Source: Clostridiales bacterium
GTDB lineage: Bacteria; Bacillota; Clostridia; Oscillospirales; CAG-272
Assembly (NCBI GenBank): GCA_012514145.1
Contig: JAAZAV010000023.1
Location: forward strand, 42,513-106,512
Length of the DNA: 64,000 bases
Direction of reading: 5' to 3'
Part shown: positions 16,434 through 24,397 of the stretch, piece by piece
How positions within the stretch are numbered: position 1 is the stretch's first letter
Layout of the letters: every line of letters begins with the position of its first letter
Notes under the pieces: generated by a model
Database searches by the model: none
Told to the model about the DNA's origin: nothing
Seen by the model: the letters and a program-made list of their open reading frames with translations, nothing else
Translations under genes and position numbers: made by a program

Positions 16434-17243
16434 TCAATGAATATACTGGCGCACTTCTCCGCCGGTTCTTCGGGTGACCTCAAAAGCCAAAATCGCCGTC
16501 GCCGATGCGGCGGAGAGGGAGGCGTTGTACTGCCTGCCGTAGTCGATGCGGACAATAGTATCGGCGCGGTTAAGCAGGGCGGAGGAAATTCCCCGCCGCT
16601 CGCCGCCCACCACAAGGAAAATCGGGCGGGACATGTCGGCATCGGCTAAGGGGACGGAATTCTTGACATCGGCGCAGACTGTGCGCAGACCGTAAGACTT
16701 CAGATATTCGGACGCCGCCGCGCCCTCGGAGACATACATGGGCATAAGCTCGGAGGCGCCCGCGGAGGAGCGGCAGACAATGCCCGCGGCGCTCATCCAG
16801 CTTCGGGGAGGCAGAATCACGGCGTCCGCTCCCGCCGCCCAGAGCGAACGCAGGGCATAGCCGAAGTTATAGGGGTCCTCAATACCCTCAAGCATGGCGG
16901 CGAAGCAGCCCTCGCCGGGCTTGAAGTCGGTGATTGGCGGTATGGTGCGCCCGGTACAGAGCGCCAGCAGTCCGCCGTGGGATGAGCCAAGCGCAAGAGC
17001 CTCTACATCGGCTGTGGGCAGGGTCTCGACAGTAAAGCCCTGTTCCTCGGCGCGGTGCCGCAGCCACCCGAGCTCCCCTTTGCGGGCGGAGGTTTTCGCC
17101 TCGTCGCAGTAGATTTTAGTAATCTTCCGATCGCTCAGCCCGGTGGCGGCGGCCTCGATAAGTGAACGTATCGAGGTTATGCCTTCGAATACCGTCTCGC
17201 CCGATGTCATACCGGCTTCGATTTTTTCGGTTTCTTTTTTCAT
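16434..17243 (-). CDS. TrmH/SpoU-family RNA 2'-O-methyltransferase
   Basis: This 269-residue SPOUT-class protein has motif 1 LEGIEDPYNFGYALRS near residue 118, motif 2 VVGGERRGI near residue 210, and motif 3 ASLSAASATAIL near the C-terminus, which together build the trefoil-knot SAM site. It methylates a ribose in rRNA or tRNA. The N-terminal part resembles the L30e-like substrate-binding domain of RlmB-type enzymes. Its start overlaps the upstream decarboxylase stop by four bases (ATGA), so the two are translationally coupled. Confidence 0.9.
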   Translation of the reverse strand: MKKETEKIEAGMTSGETVFEGITSIRSLIEAAATGLSDRKITKIYCDEAKTSARKGELGWLRHRAEEQGFTVETLPTADVEALALGSSHGGLLALCTGRTIPPITDFKPGEGCFAAMLEGIEDPYNFGYALRSLWAAGADAVILPPRSWMSAAGIVCRSSAGASELMPMYVSEGAAASEYLKSYGLRTVCADVKNSVPLADADMSRPIFLVVGGERRGISSALLNRADTIVRIDYGRQYNASLSAASATAILAFEVTRRTGGEVRQYIH

Positions 17244-18604
17244 GTCTTTTCTATAATTTCATATCCCCGGCGGACGACGTTAATTTTGTCTATGCCGAAA
17301 TATTCAAACAGCTTTACGGCGCCGGCAGTGACAATCTCGCCGCAGACGGCTATGGGTACGGCGGGCGGGCAGGACACGGCGGGGTCGGAGAGAACTCGCC
17401 CCTCGCCCTCGGCGGCGGGTATGGTCTCGGAGGGGGCAAGCAGCGCCTCCCGCGGCGACATTCCTGCGGCGAGGACGGGCAGGTGCAAAGCCGGCATCTG
17501 CCGCCGCAGCGGTTCCCGCGCTCCGATTTTAAGCAGTGCATCGGCGGCGCGGTCAATATCCCCGGCGTTGTTTGAAGGGGTGAACATCATTACAAGATTG
17601 TCCCGATCCGCCATCTCGCAGACTATCCCGTCAAGTGAGGCGGCAAGCGCGTTCCCGTCCCGGCCGGACGCGGGGGCGTCTATCGTGATGCGCAGCGGGT
17701 CGCCGCCATACAGAACAAAACCGCCCTCCGACAGCCGGGCTTTTGCCTTGCTTACATCGGATACGCAGTCGGAAAGCTCCCGCCGGTAGGAGCCTGTAAG
17801 CGATGAATTTAACAGGTCGAGGGAGCGCAGCAGCAGATAAGAAGGGCTGGTTGTAGCAAAGAGCGCCATCGCGCGTTCGGCATTATCCGCAAACAGTCCG
17901 GCCGCCGCGCCGTCGCCGATATGCAGATATCCGCATCCGGTGAGGGCATGGAGCGTCTTATGAGCCGAGTCGCAGCAGATATCCGCGCCGAGAGCTATGG
18001 GGTGCCGGGAAGGTTCGAGGAAAGCAAGATAAGCGCCGTGGGCGTTGTCGACGGCTAACAGAACGCCGTGACACCGGCAGACCTCACTCAATCCCGCTAT
18101 GTCGGCTATGCTGCCGAGATAGTCGGGGGAGGTGATAAACACCGCGGCGGGAGGATTATCCGCCCGTTCGCTTAGCAGGCTGTCCAGCCGTTCGGGGGTC
18201 AGGCGGCAGGTGAGAAAACTGCAATCGGTCGGATATATCCAATCAACACCGATATCCAGCAGCGCACAGGCGGTAATAAATACCCGGTGGGCGTTGCGGC
18301 AGGCGAGCAGCCGGCAGGGCTTTCCCAAAGACTCAGCGTACAGGCGTATCAGAAAGAGCATCCCCCGTATCGAAAGAGAGGAACCCTCGGTGGAGTAGAC
18401 GGTGCGCCGGCTGCCGAACAGCCGTGCGGCGTTCTCCTCGCTTTCCCGGATTATGCCGCGGGATGAATATAACACATCGGCGCCGGGAATCTCGGTTATA
18501 TCGAGAGCCTCAATATCCCCTTTTCCCTTGTGACCGGGCATATGGGCGCGGATTGTCTGCTTTTTTGCGTATTCGTCGATAAAATCGGCTATGGGAGTGT
18601 TCAT
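17240..18604 (-). CDS. Orn/Lys/Arg decarboxylase-type PLP enzyme
   Basis: This 454-residue fold-type I PLP enzyme resembles the short Bacillus SpeA/YaaO-type decarboxylases that lack the N-terminal wing domain. Visible: AHMPGHKGKGD near residue 20, STEGSS for the phosphate site, VDNAHGAY with the ring-stacking Asp, and the PLP lysine in SAHKTLHAL (Lys216). It probably removes CO2 from arginine, lysine or ornithine to give a polyamine or its precursor. The C-terminal domain is compact. It is in one operon with the binding-protein-like gene upstream (6-base gap) and the RNA methyltransferase downstream. Confidence 0.88.
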   Translation of the reverse strand: MNTPIADFIDEYAKKQTIRAHMPGHKGKGDIEALDITEIPGADVLYSSRGIIRESEENAARLFGSRRTVYSTEGSSLSIRGMLFLIRLYAESLGKPCRLLACRNAHRVFITACALLDIGVDWIYPTDCSFLTCRLTPERLDSLLSERADNPPAAVFITSPDYLGSIADIAGLSEVCRCHGVLLAVDNAHGAYLAFLEPSRHPIALGADICCDSAHKTLHALTGCGYLHIGDGAAAGLFADNAERAMALFATTSPSYLLLRSLDLLNSSLTGSYRRELSDCVSDVSKAKARLSEGGFVLYGGDPLRITIDAPASGRDGNALAASLDGIVCEMADRDNLVMMFTPSNNAGDIDRAADALLKIGAREPLRRQMPALHLPVLAAGMSPREALLAPSETIPAAEGEGRVLSDPAVSCPPAVPIAVCGEIVTAGAVKLFEYFGIDKINVVRRGYEIIEKT

Positions 18605-18610
18605 TTTAAC

Positions 18611-20053
18611 TCAGAATCCGTTGTGCATGGATATCTCGACCGCCCATTTCGCCGAAGCCTTTTCGTAGAAGGCGGTGAATGAAGCTCCCACCCGTTCGGG
18701 GTCGAGAATATCGTGGGGCGGCGTGTCGTAGAGCCGCGACCAGAGGGCATCGTATGATGCGGTGACCGAGGAGGCGGCAAGGTTCAGCATCTCCCGGGTG
18801 TCGGCATCCCGTGCGGTGCGCCCAAGCAGGGCGTTTTCCAGATACACCGGGTTCACCGCGAGACTGCCGTAGTGGCAGAGTGCGGTAATGGTTGACGCCG
18901 AAAGTTCAAGCCCGTCGCCGCTAACATTGGCGGGGACAAAGAGCCCAACCGCCGAGAAGGGCAGCTGACCGGCATAGCCGTCCTCATATTCGGCGTACTT
19001 CGGATAAGGCAGAACGCTCCAGTCGATGTCCGAGTGGCGCAGCGTTTCGGTATAGCTTAGAGACGCGCCGCAGAAGAGGGAACGCCCCTCGGTAAAGGGC
19101 GCGTTCGCGGCGGTTTTGGAGCCCATGGAGACCCAGCTTATACGCGCGTCGGCGGTGAGGGCTTCAACCTTTTCGTATATGTTGATCATACGCTCATCGG
19201 CGGGAAGAACAACAACCCTTCCGCCGTCGCAGACCAGGGCGTGGCAGTCGGCGGAGCCGAGAAAGGCGCGGTTTATTGAGTGCACCGCCACATAGCCGAA
19301 GCGGTCGATCTCGGGATCGGCTTCGCCGTCGGCGTCAAGGTCGGAGGCGGCGGCGCGGGCATAGTCAAGCATGCTGTCAAGGGTCCAGGCGCCCTTCCGC
19401 ACGAGCGGCGCGGGATTGTCAAGCCCCAATATCTCCAGCATTCCCCGGTTGATGAAGAGAGCGTAGGCTTCGCGCACGGCAGATAGACTGCCGCCGCCGA
19501 TAAGCCCGTAGAGCCTGCCGCCGGGTGTGGCATCGCAGAGCCCGGGCACGGCGAATTTCAGCGCGTGGTCGATGTAGGGCAGCGGCATGAGGTCGAGCCA
19601 CAGTTCCTCGGCGGCAAGGGGATGACAGAAGCCGGACACGCCCGCCGCCAGGTCATAGCCCTGACCCGCGAGCACCGAATTTCGCACCTCCGAGCAGTAG
19701 ACGTCATAGTTTTTCGATGAAGCGCCGGGGCGGGTGACCGATTCAACAGAGATTTCAAGCTCCTGTTCGACTTTCAGAAGACGGTTGAACACCGCGTCGT
19801 TCACCGCCTCGCCGTTAAGTTCCTCCGAGACAAATTCGAAGTTATGGCTCTCCTCGGTGAGCATGGTAAGGGAAGCGCCTCCGAAGTCGGGCATATCGGG
19901 CAGCGAAGGGATGTTGTCCTCCGTCTCGGCAGGGGGGCGGTGAGCCGAGGCGGCAGCGATTACCGTTACGGTGACCGCCGCCGCCAGCAGGATAAGCGCG
20001 ATTACGGGCGCCGTGAATGTTTTGCGGCGCGTCGGGTGATTTTCTGACTGCAT
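18611..20053 (-). CDS. Membrane-anchored or secreted solute-binding-like protein
   Basis: This 480-residue protein has one N-terminal hydrophobic segment (residues about 14-35) with no lipobox Cys; it is either anchored by that helix or cleaved at an AxA site (ASA). The rest follows the binding-protein layout of the lipoprotein at 9515: VSEELNGEAVNDAVFNR early, a DLDADGEADPEIDRFGY loop near residue 250, and VLPYPKYAEYEDGY near residue 345. It is the most divergent of the five copies in the window. It sits directly behind the DUF5722-like gene (18-base gap), suggesting the two work on the same surface glycan. Confidence 0.75.
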   Translation of the reverse strand: MQSENHPTRRKTFTAPVIALILLAAAVTVTVIAAASAHRPPAETEDNIPSLPDMPDFGGASLTMLTEESHNFEFVSEELNGEAVNDAVFNRLLKVEQELEISVESVTRPGASSKNYDVYCSEVRNSVLAGQGYDLAAGVSGFCHPLAAEELWLDLMPLPYIDHALKFAVPGLCDATPGGRLYGLIGGGSLSAVREAYALFINRGMLEILGLDNPAPLVRKGAWTLDSMLDYARAAASDLDADGEADPEIDRFGYVAVHSINRAFLGSADCHALVCDGGRVVVLPADERMINIYEKVEALTADARISWVSMGSKTAANAPFTEGRSLFCGASLSYTETLRHSDIDWSVLPYPKYAEYEDGYAGQLPFSAVGLFVPANVSGDGLELSASTITALCHYGSLAVNPVYLENALLGRTARDADTREMLNLAASSVTASYDALWSRLYDTPPHDILDPERVGASFTAFYEKASAKWAVEISMHNGF

Positions 20054-20071
20054 ATGTTTATATCAATTATG

Positions 20072-23000
20072 TCAATGCTTGCGGACGGGTATGTCGTCGT
20101 GTCGGTTCATGCGCCTTATCACCAGTATGGTGGAGCAGACTAAAATGACAACCGCCAGGGCGATGACATGGTTCGTGTTGATTTCGGCTTTCTGGGAGCG
20201 GATATATGCCGCCTTCTGCTCCCACAGGTATTCGGAAAGCTGGCTCGAATCCAACAGGTTCGAGGATACTCTGACCGGACTGATATACAGGGTGGGAGTT
20301 CCGAAGTCACCGGCGGCGCCCCGGACATAGAGATTTATGCTCTCGATCCTGCCTACCGGCGGGAAGGTGCTCAGGTCTGCGGTCAGCTCACTCGGTATGC
20401 CGTTTGACAGCCTGCCCGAATAAGCGGCGATATCACTGCCCGAACGGAAGACGATGAGCAGTTCTATGTCGGACAGGTTCGGAGATTCGCCTGTCAGGCT
20501 CAGCTCCAGCGTTACATATGGCGCGGAGGTCAGGTTCAGAGGGTATGAGAAGCTGCCGGTCACATACCGCCAGCCCGAACCGTCGGGAGGGCTTCCCAGT
20601 TCGGCGGCGAAGGTGCCCGAGCCGTCCTCGGACGAGGCAAGCGAAACACAGCCCGCTCCCGGCTTCCACACCGACAGCCCCAGATCGCTGTCAAAGCTCA
20701 GCAGCTCAGCGGTGCCGGTGTAGGAGGAAACCGGGGTCAGCATGTCGGGTTTCAGACTGTCGGTGACGATATTCCGAACGGCTGCGCTGCCGGGGGTGTA
20801 GCCCTCGATAAGGTCGCTCCAGGCGCGGCCGATTATCCGTTTTTCGGTGACATACTTGGATTCTGCGGTGTCGATGCGCTCGATGAGCCGTCCGCTGTCG
20901 GGCAGATAAGCGGTGATATATGCCTTCACTATGTCAAGCGATACCGCTTTCAGATAGGCGTAGACATACTCGTCATATCGGGCGGAGACGGTGAGCGTCT
21001 TTTCCGCTCCGGGCGTGAAGAAGCCGGTGTCACGCAGTATTACGGGATGGGAGCCGCCCAGAGACTCGAGATATCCGGTGAGTACCGAAAGATTCGCGGG
21101 GGTCACCCTTGACGCCAGCAGAGAATTGCACTCCGCGGCTTCAATCGAGCTGTAAAGGCTGTCCGAACAGGGATAGGGATTGTACATCAAGCCCCAGGCT
21201 ATATCGCCCGCCGAGCGGACATATTCGGAGAAGGCTTCAAGGAAATCGCGGACATCGAAACGCCCGGTCTCATTCGAAACGCTGCTCCCCTGCCAGCTTC
21301 CGCAGCCCAGTGAGATGAAGACTTTTGGAGTGCCGGCTGCCGATTTCACGGCGTTATATATGGTTCTGAAGGCTTCGGCGTAAGCGGATACGGTACGGCG
21401 CAGGTCGGCGCCGCCGAGATTGTAGTTGACGGCGGCGTTCTGCACCTCATGCCCCACGACATAGTTGACGATTCGCCCGTGGGCTGCCGAACTGCCCGAA
21501 TAGCGTTTGGCGATGAGGTGGGCGGCGGCGCCGAGGGCTGCGATTCCGTCCTTGTCGCCGGTGTTGAAGGCGGCATAGCCGGAGTTCGGGGCGGTCGAAT
21601 CGGGATGGCAGAGCAAAGAGCCGTTCCCGCCGCGGGATACGGTCAGTATGGCGGTGACCGATATGCCCTCGGCGGTGTACGCCGAGATTATCCCGTCGAG
21701 ACGGCTCAGATAGGCTTCGTCATAATAGGTGGAGGTGCCGTCATAGTGGTATACATTGCCGCTGCCGTCGGCGGTTAACTTCTCAAGTTCAATCTGAACG
21801 GTGGTATGGCGTATGCCCAGCAGCCCCGCCTCCACATGGTTCGGGGTGTCCATGCCCTTTTTGCTCTTTATGTCGGGATAGCTCAGCCCCGAGGTGAACT
21901 GCTCGGGATTTGTGACATAGGAGCCGGCTATGGGGGTGGGAGAACCTCCCTCTTTGATACAGACCACAAAGCGGTTGCCTATGTTCTCCTCCCTTGCGGC
22001 GGTCCGAAGCACTATGTGCTCCGAAATCGGCTTTACATCTGCGCGGACTATGCTCTCGTAAAAGAAGTCGTTCTTATCGCTGGCATATGGCTCCAGGTCG
22101 TAAAGTTCGATCACCGCATCGGGACTCCGGGTGAGCAGCTGCGCGTCGGGTTTCACCGTCACCTCGATGCTGCTGCGGTCGGAGGAGACCCGGCAGCTCT
22201 CAATCACGCAGCGGCCGGTTTTCGCCGGCGTGTAGGCATAGAGGGCTTCAACATCGCTGCGGTAGGAGGCGGCGGGCAGGATTGAATAAATGTGAATCTC
22301 TTCACCTTCGCTGCCACCGGTGATAATCAGTTCCAGTTCGTTCATCTCCCGGTTCACCGGCAGACATATGCTCTGCAGACCGTCGGTCAGCCCGGCGGTG
22401 CGCTCGGTTACGGTCGAGCGGGCGGACATGCTCCGCAGGGTAACGCTTTCGGCGCCGCTGCGGTTGTCGAGCAGCAGGCGGAGCATGGAGGTGCCGCCGG
22501 TTATGTCGCCCTCGGGCAGACTGACCGATATGCGCCGGGCGCCATCGGGGAGGATATTGGCGGTATGGGTGTCGGTGCCTAACTGCAGTTCGACGCCTAC
22601 ATAGTGGCCGTCCTCGGTCCTTCCGCCGCCTTGGAGAGCCGCGCTTCCGGGATCGGCAGCCGGGCTTCGGGAGGCGTCTCCGAAGGTCAGCTTCATGTAA
22701 CTCATGTCGTATTCGGCAGCGCGGTCGCGCAGGGAACCGGCATCTGAGAGACCCAATTCGCAGCCTTCGCAGTCATACTGCCTGACGGGCGCCAGATAGC
22801 GCATTGCCTGAGCCGCGTCCGCCGATGTGCAGAGCGATACCTCGTCAAGGCAGAAGGGGAAAACCAGTTCATAATAATCGGTGCCGGCGCAGGATATGCC
22901 AAGGGTGAAAGAGGTGACGGCAGAGCGTCCCTCCCAGCCCGAAATGTCGGCAAACACCGCGTTCCAGCAGCCGGTGCGAAGCGGCGCCGAGGCGGTGTAA

Positions 23001-23506
23001 CTGCCGCTGACGGCGCCTATGGTAAAGGTGAATTCAAGTCTTCCCTCGCCGATACCGGGATCGGGGCACCATACCGCCGCGCAGATCGAGCCGTAAGCCG
23101 AATAATTAGCAGGCTGAGGCAGGCTTTTGACTATTGCACGGGGTTCCCCGGGAGGAGCCTTCCGAGCCGATACGGCGAGAAAGCGCTCCCCGGAGAATGG
23201 GGAACAGCCCGCCGCCAGAGGAGTATTTATAACCGACGTTATATTCGTGATATTCGATTCCGGCAGCCAGGTGACCGCTTCGCTGTCAAAGCCGTCGATT
23301 ATCGACGAGCGTATCGACCGGTAGACCGCCGGCTCGGCGTCGGCGCAGGACACGGCAGTGCCCGTATATTGAATCTGCCGGAGGGCTGTCTCATCCTGAA
23401 CATTCTGCGCCGAGACGGTGATATTCAGCGGCATGATTATTAACAGCATAACAGCCGCCAGCACAGTGACAGCCGGGATAAGTAAAAATGAAATTCTTTT
23501 ATGCAT
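20072..23506 (-). CDS. Large anchored surface protein with DUF5722-like glycosidase domain
   Basis: This 1144-residue protein has an N-terminal signal peptide, two or more beta-sandwich stretches up to residue about 540, a central DUF5722-like TIM-barrel domain (about 545-900: SYPDIKSKKGMDTP, LGIRHTTVQIELEKL, VVGHEVQNAAVNY), another beta domain, and one C-terminal transmembrane helix (LAVVILVCSTILVI) with a short basic tail. The Glu of GHEVQN is at the position of an acid/base residue. It is probably a wall-facing glycan hydrolase or binding protein held in the membrane. The DUF5722 match is from memory of the family. It is the first gene of a four-gene operon. Confidence 0.7.
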   Translation of the reverse strand: MHKRISFLLIPAVTVLAAVMLLIIMPLNITVSAQNVQDETALRQIQYTGTAVSCADAEPAVYRSIRSSIIDGFDSEAVTWLPESNITNITSVINTPLAAGCSPFSGERFLAVSARKAPPGEPRAIVKSLPQPANYSAYGSICAAVWCPDPGIGEGRLEFTFTIGAVSGSYTASAPLRTGCWNAVFADISGWEGRSAVTSFTLGISCAGTDYYELVFPFCLDEVSLCTSADAAQAMRYLAPVRQYDCEGCELGLSDAGSLRDRAAEYDMSYMKLTFGDASRSPAADPGSAALQGGGRTEDGHYVGVELQLGTDTHTANILPDGARRISVSLPEGDITGGTSMLRLLLDNRSGAESVTLRSMSARSTVTERTAGLTDGLQSICLPVNREMNELELIITGGSEGEEIHIYSILPAASYRSDVEALYAYTPAKTGRCVIESCRVSSDRSSIEVTVKPDAQLLTRSPDAVIELYDLEPYASDKNDFFYESIVRADVKPISEHIVLRTAAREENIGNRFVVCIKEGGSPTPIAGSYVTNPEQFTSGLSYPDIKSKKGMDTPNHVEAGLLGIRHTTVQIELEKLTADGSGNVYHYDGTSTYYDEAYLSRLDGIISAYTAEGISVTAILTVSRGGNGSLLCHPDSTAPNSGYAAFNTGDKDGIAALGAAAHLIAKRYSGSSAAHGRIVNYVVGHEVQNAAVNYNLGGADLRRTVSAYAEAFRTIYNAVKSAAGTPKVFISLGCGSWQGSSVSNETGRFDVRDFLEAFSEYVRSAGDIAWGLMYNPYPCSDSLYSSIEAAECNSLLASRVTPANLSVLTGYLESLGGSHPVILRDTGFFTPGAEKTLTVSARYDEYVYAYLKAVSLDIVKAYITAYLPDSGRLIERIDTAESKYVTEKRIIGRAWSDLIEGYTPGSAAVRNIVTDSLKPDMLTPVSSYTGTAELLSFDSDLGLSVWKPGAGCVSLASSEDGSGTFAAELGSPPDGSGWRYVTGSFSYPLNLTSAPYVTLELSLTGESPNLSDIELLIVFRSGSDIAAYSGRLSNGIPSELTADLSTFPPVGRIESINLYVRGAAGDFGTPTLYISPVRVSSNLLDSSQLSEYLWEQKAAYIRSQKAEINTNHVIALAVVILVCSTILVIRRMNRHDDIPVRKH

Positions 23507-23538
23507 GTTTCGTTCCCTGCGGAAAGTCGTTAAATACG

Positions 23539-23567
23539 TTGATTTTTTCCCGCTTGTATGTTACAAT
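23539..23567 (+). promoter_or_regulatory. Promoter of tmk
   Basis: TTGATT (23539-23544), 17-base spacer, TACAAT (23562-23567), 34 bases before the ATG at 23601. Confidence 0.65.
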
Positions 23568-23600
23568 GAACCGGAAAACATGAGAAATCCGGAGGCGTTT

Positions 23601-24275
23601 ATGAGGGCTGTGAGACTGAGGAGCGAATCGGGCAGGGCGCCCTTCATAGTGTTCGAGGGGATCGACGGCAGCGGAAAATCCACACTGCTGGTCTCAATTG
23701 CGGAGCGTCTCGCGGCGGAATCGGTGCCCGTCTCGGTCACCCGCGAGCCCACCGGCGGGCGTGTCGGCAGGCTGCTTCACAGCTATCTCACCCGCGAATA
23801 CGAAGCCGACCCGGGGGTCGCCGCCGCCCTCTTTGCAGCCGACCGCATCGAGCATATCACCGGCGAGGGGGGCATGCTGTCTATGCTTGGCGGGGGTACG
23901 ACGGTGCTCTGCGACCGCTATTTCCTGTCCTCCTGCGCCTATCAGTCAAAAACCCTGCCCATGGACTATATCATAGGACTGAATTCCTATCCCGCGTCGC
24001 TGCTCATGCCCGATCTGACCGTTTTTGTGGATACGCCGCCCGAAGTGGCATTCGGCCGTATCGGCGCCCGCCTGCTTGAGACGGGCGAGGCGCGCGAGCG
24101 TTTCGAGGAGAGCGCGGGCGAGCTTGAGCGTATACGGGACGCCTATTTCGAGGCGGCGGAGCGGATGGTTCCGGCTTCCCGCTTCTTTGTGCTTGACGGT
24201 TCGCTCACCCCAGACAAGCTGGCGGACAGGGTCATGGCGCGTATAACCGCGGACTTTAAAGTCACCGAAGAGTGA
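23601..24275 (+). CDS. tmk: Thymidylate kinase
   Basis: This 224-residue kinase phosphorylates dTMP to dTDP. It shows the P-loop FEGIDGSGKST (residues 18-28), TREPTGG (usually TREPGGT), DRYFLSSCAYQ (the DRY motif) and a TVFVDTPPEVA strand. The ATG at 23601 has GGAGG five bases upstream; a longer frame from 23418 would start inside the divergent gene and is rejected. The sequence around the LID region (GARLLETGEARERFEE) is normal. The usual neighbours holB or yaaQ are absent. Confidence 0.9.
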   Translation: MRAVRLRSESGRAPFIVFEGIDGSGKSTLLVSIAERLAAESVPVSVTREPTGGRVGRLLHSYLTREYEADPGVAAALFAADRIEHITGEGGMLSMLGGGTTVLCDRYFLSSCAYQSKTLPMDYIIGLNSYPASLLMPDLTVFVDTPPEVAFGRIGARLLETGEARERFEESAGELERIRDAYFEAAERMVPASRFFVLDGSLTPDKLADRVMARITADFKVTEE

Positions 24276-24397
24276 CCTCCGCCGTCTGTTTTAACGCGGT
24301 TATTATATCACACGACGCATGAAATGGAAACCGATATTTGTAAATTTAACGAAAAAGCATGATTTTTAAATCGGATATGTCCGACAGGGAAAGAAAT

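Noticed and set aside
23418..23600. N-terminal extension of thymidylate kinase
   Set aside because: It would overlap the divergent gene start and the promoter; ATG 23601 has GGAGG and fits family length.
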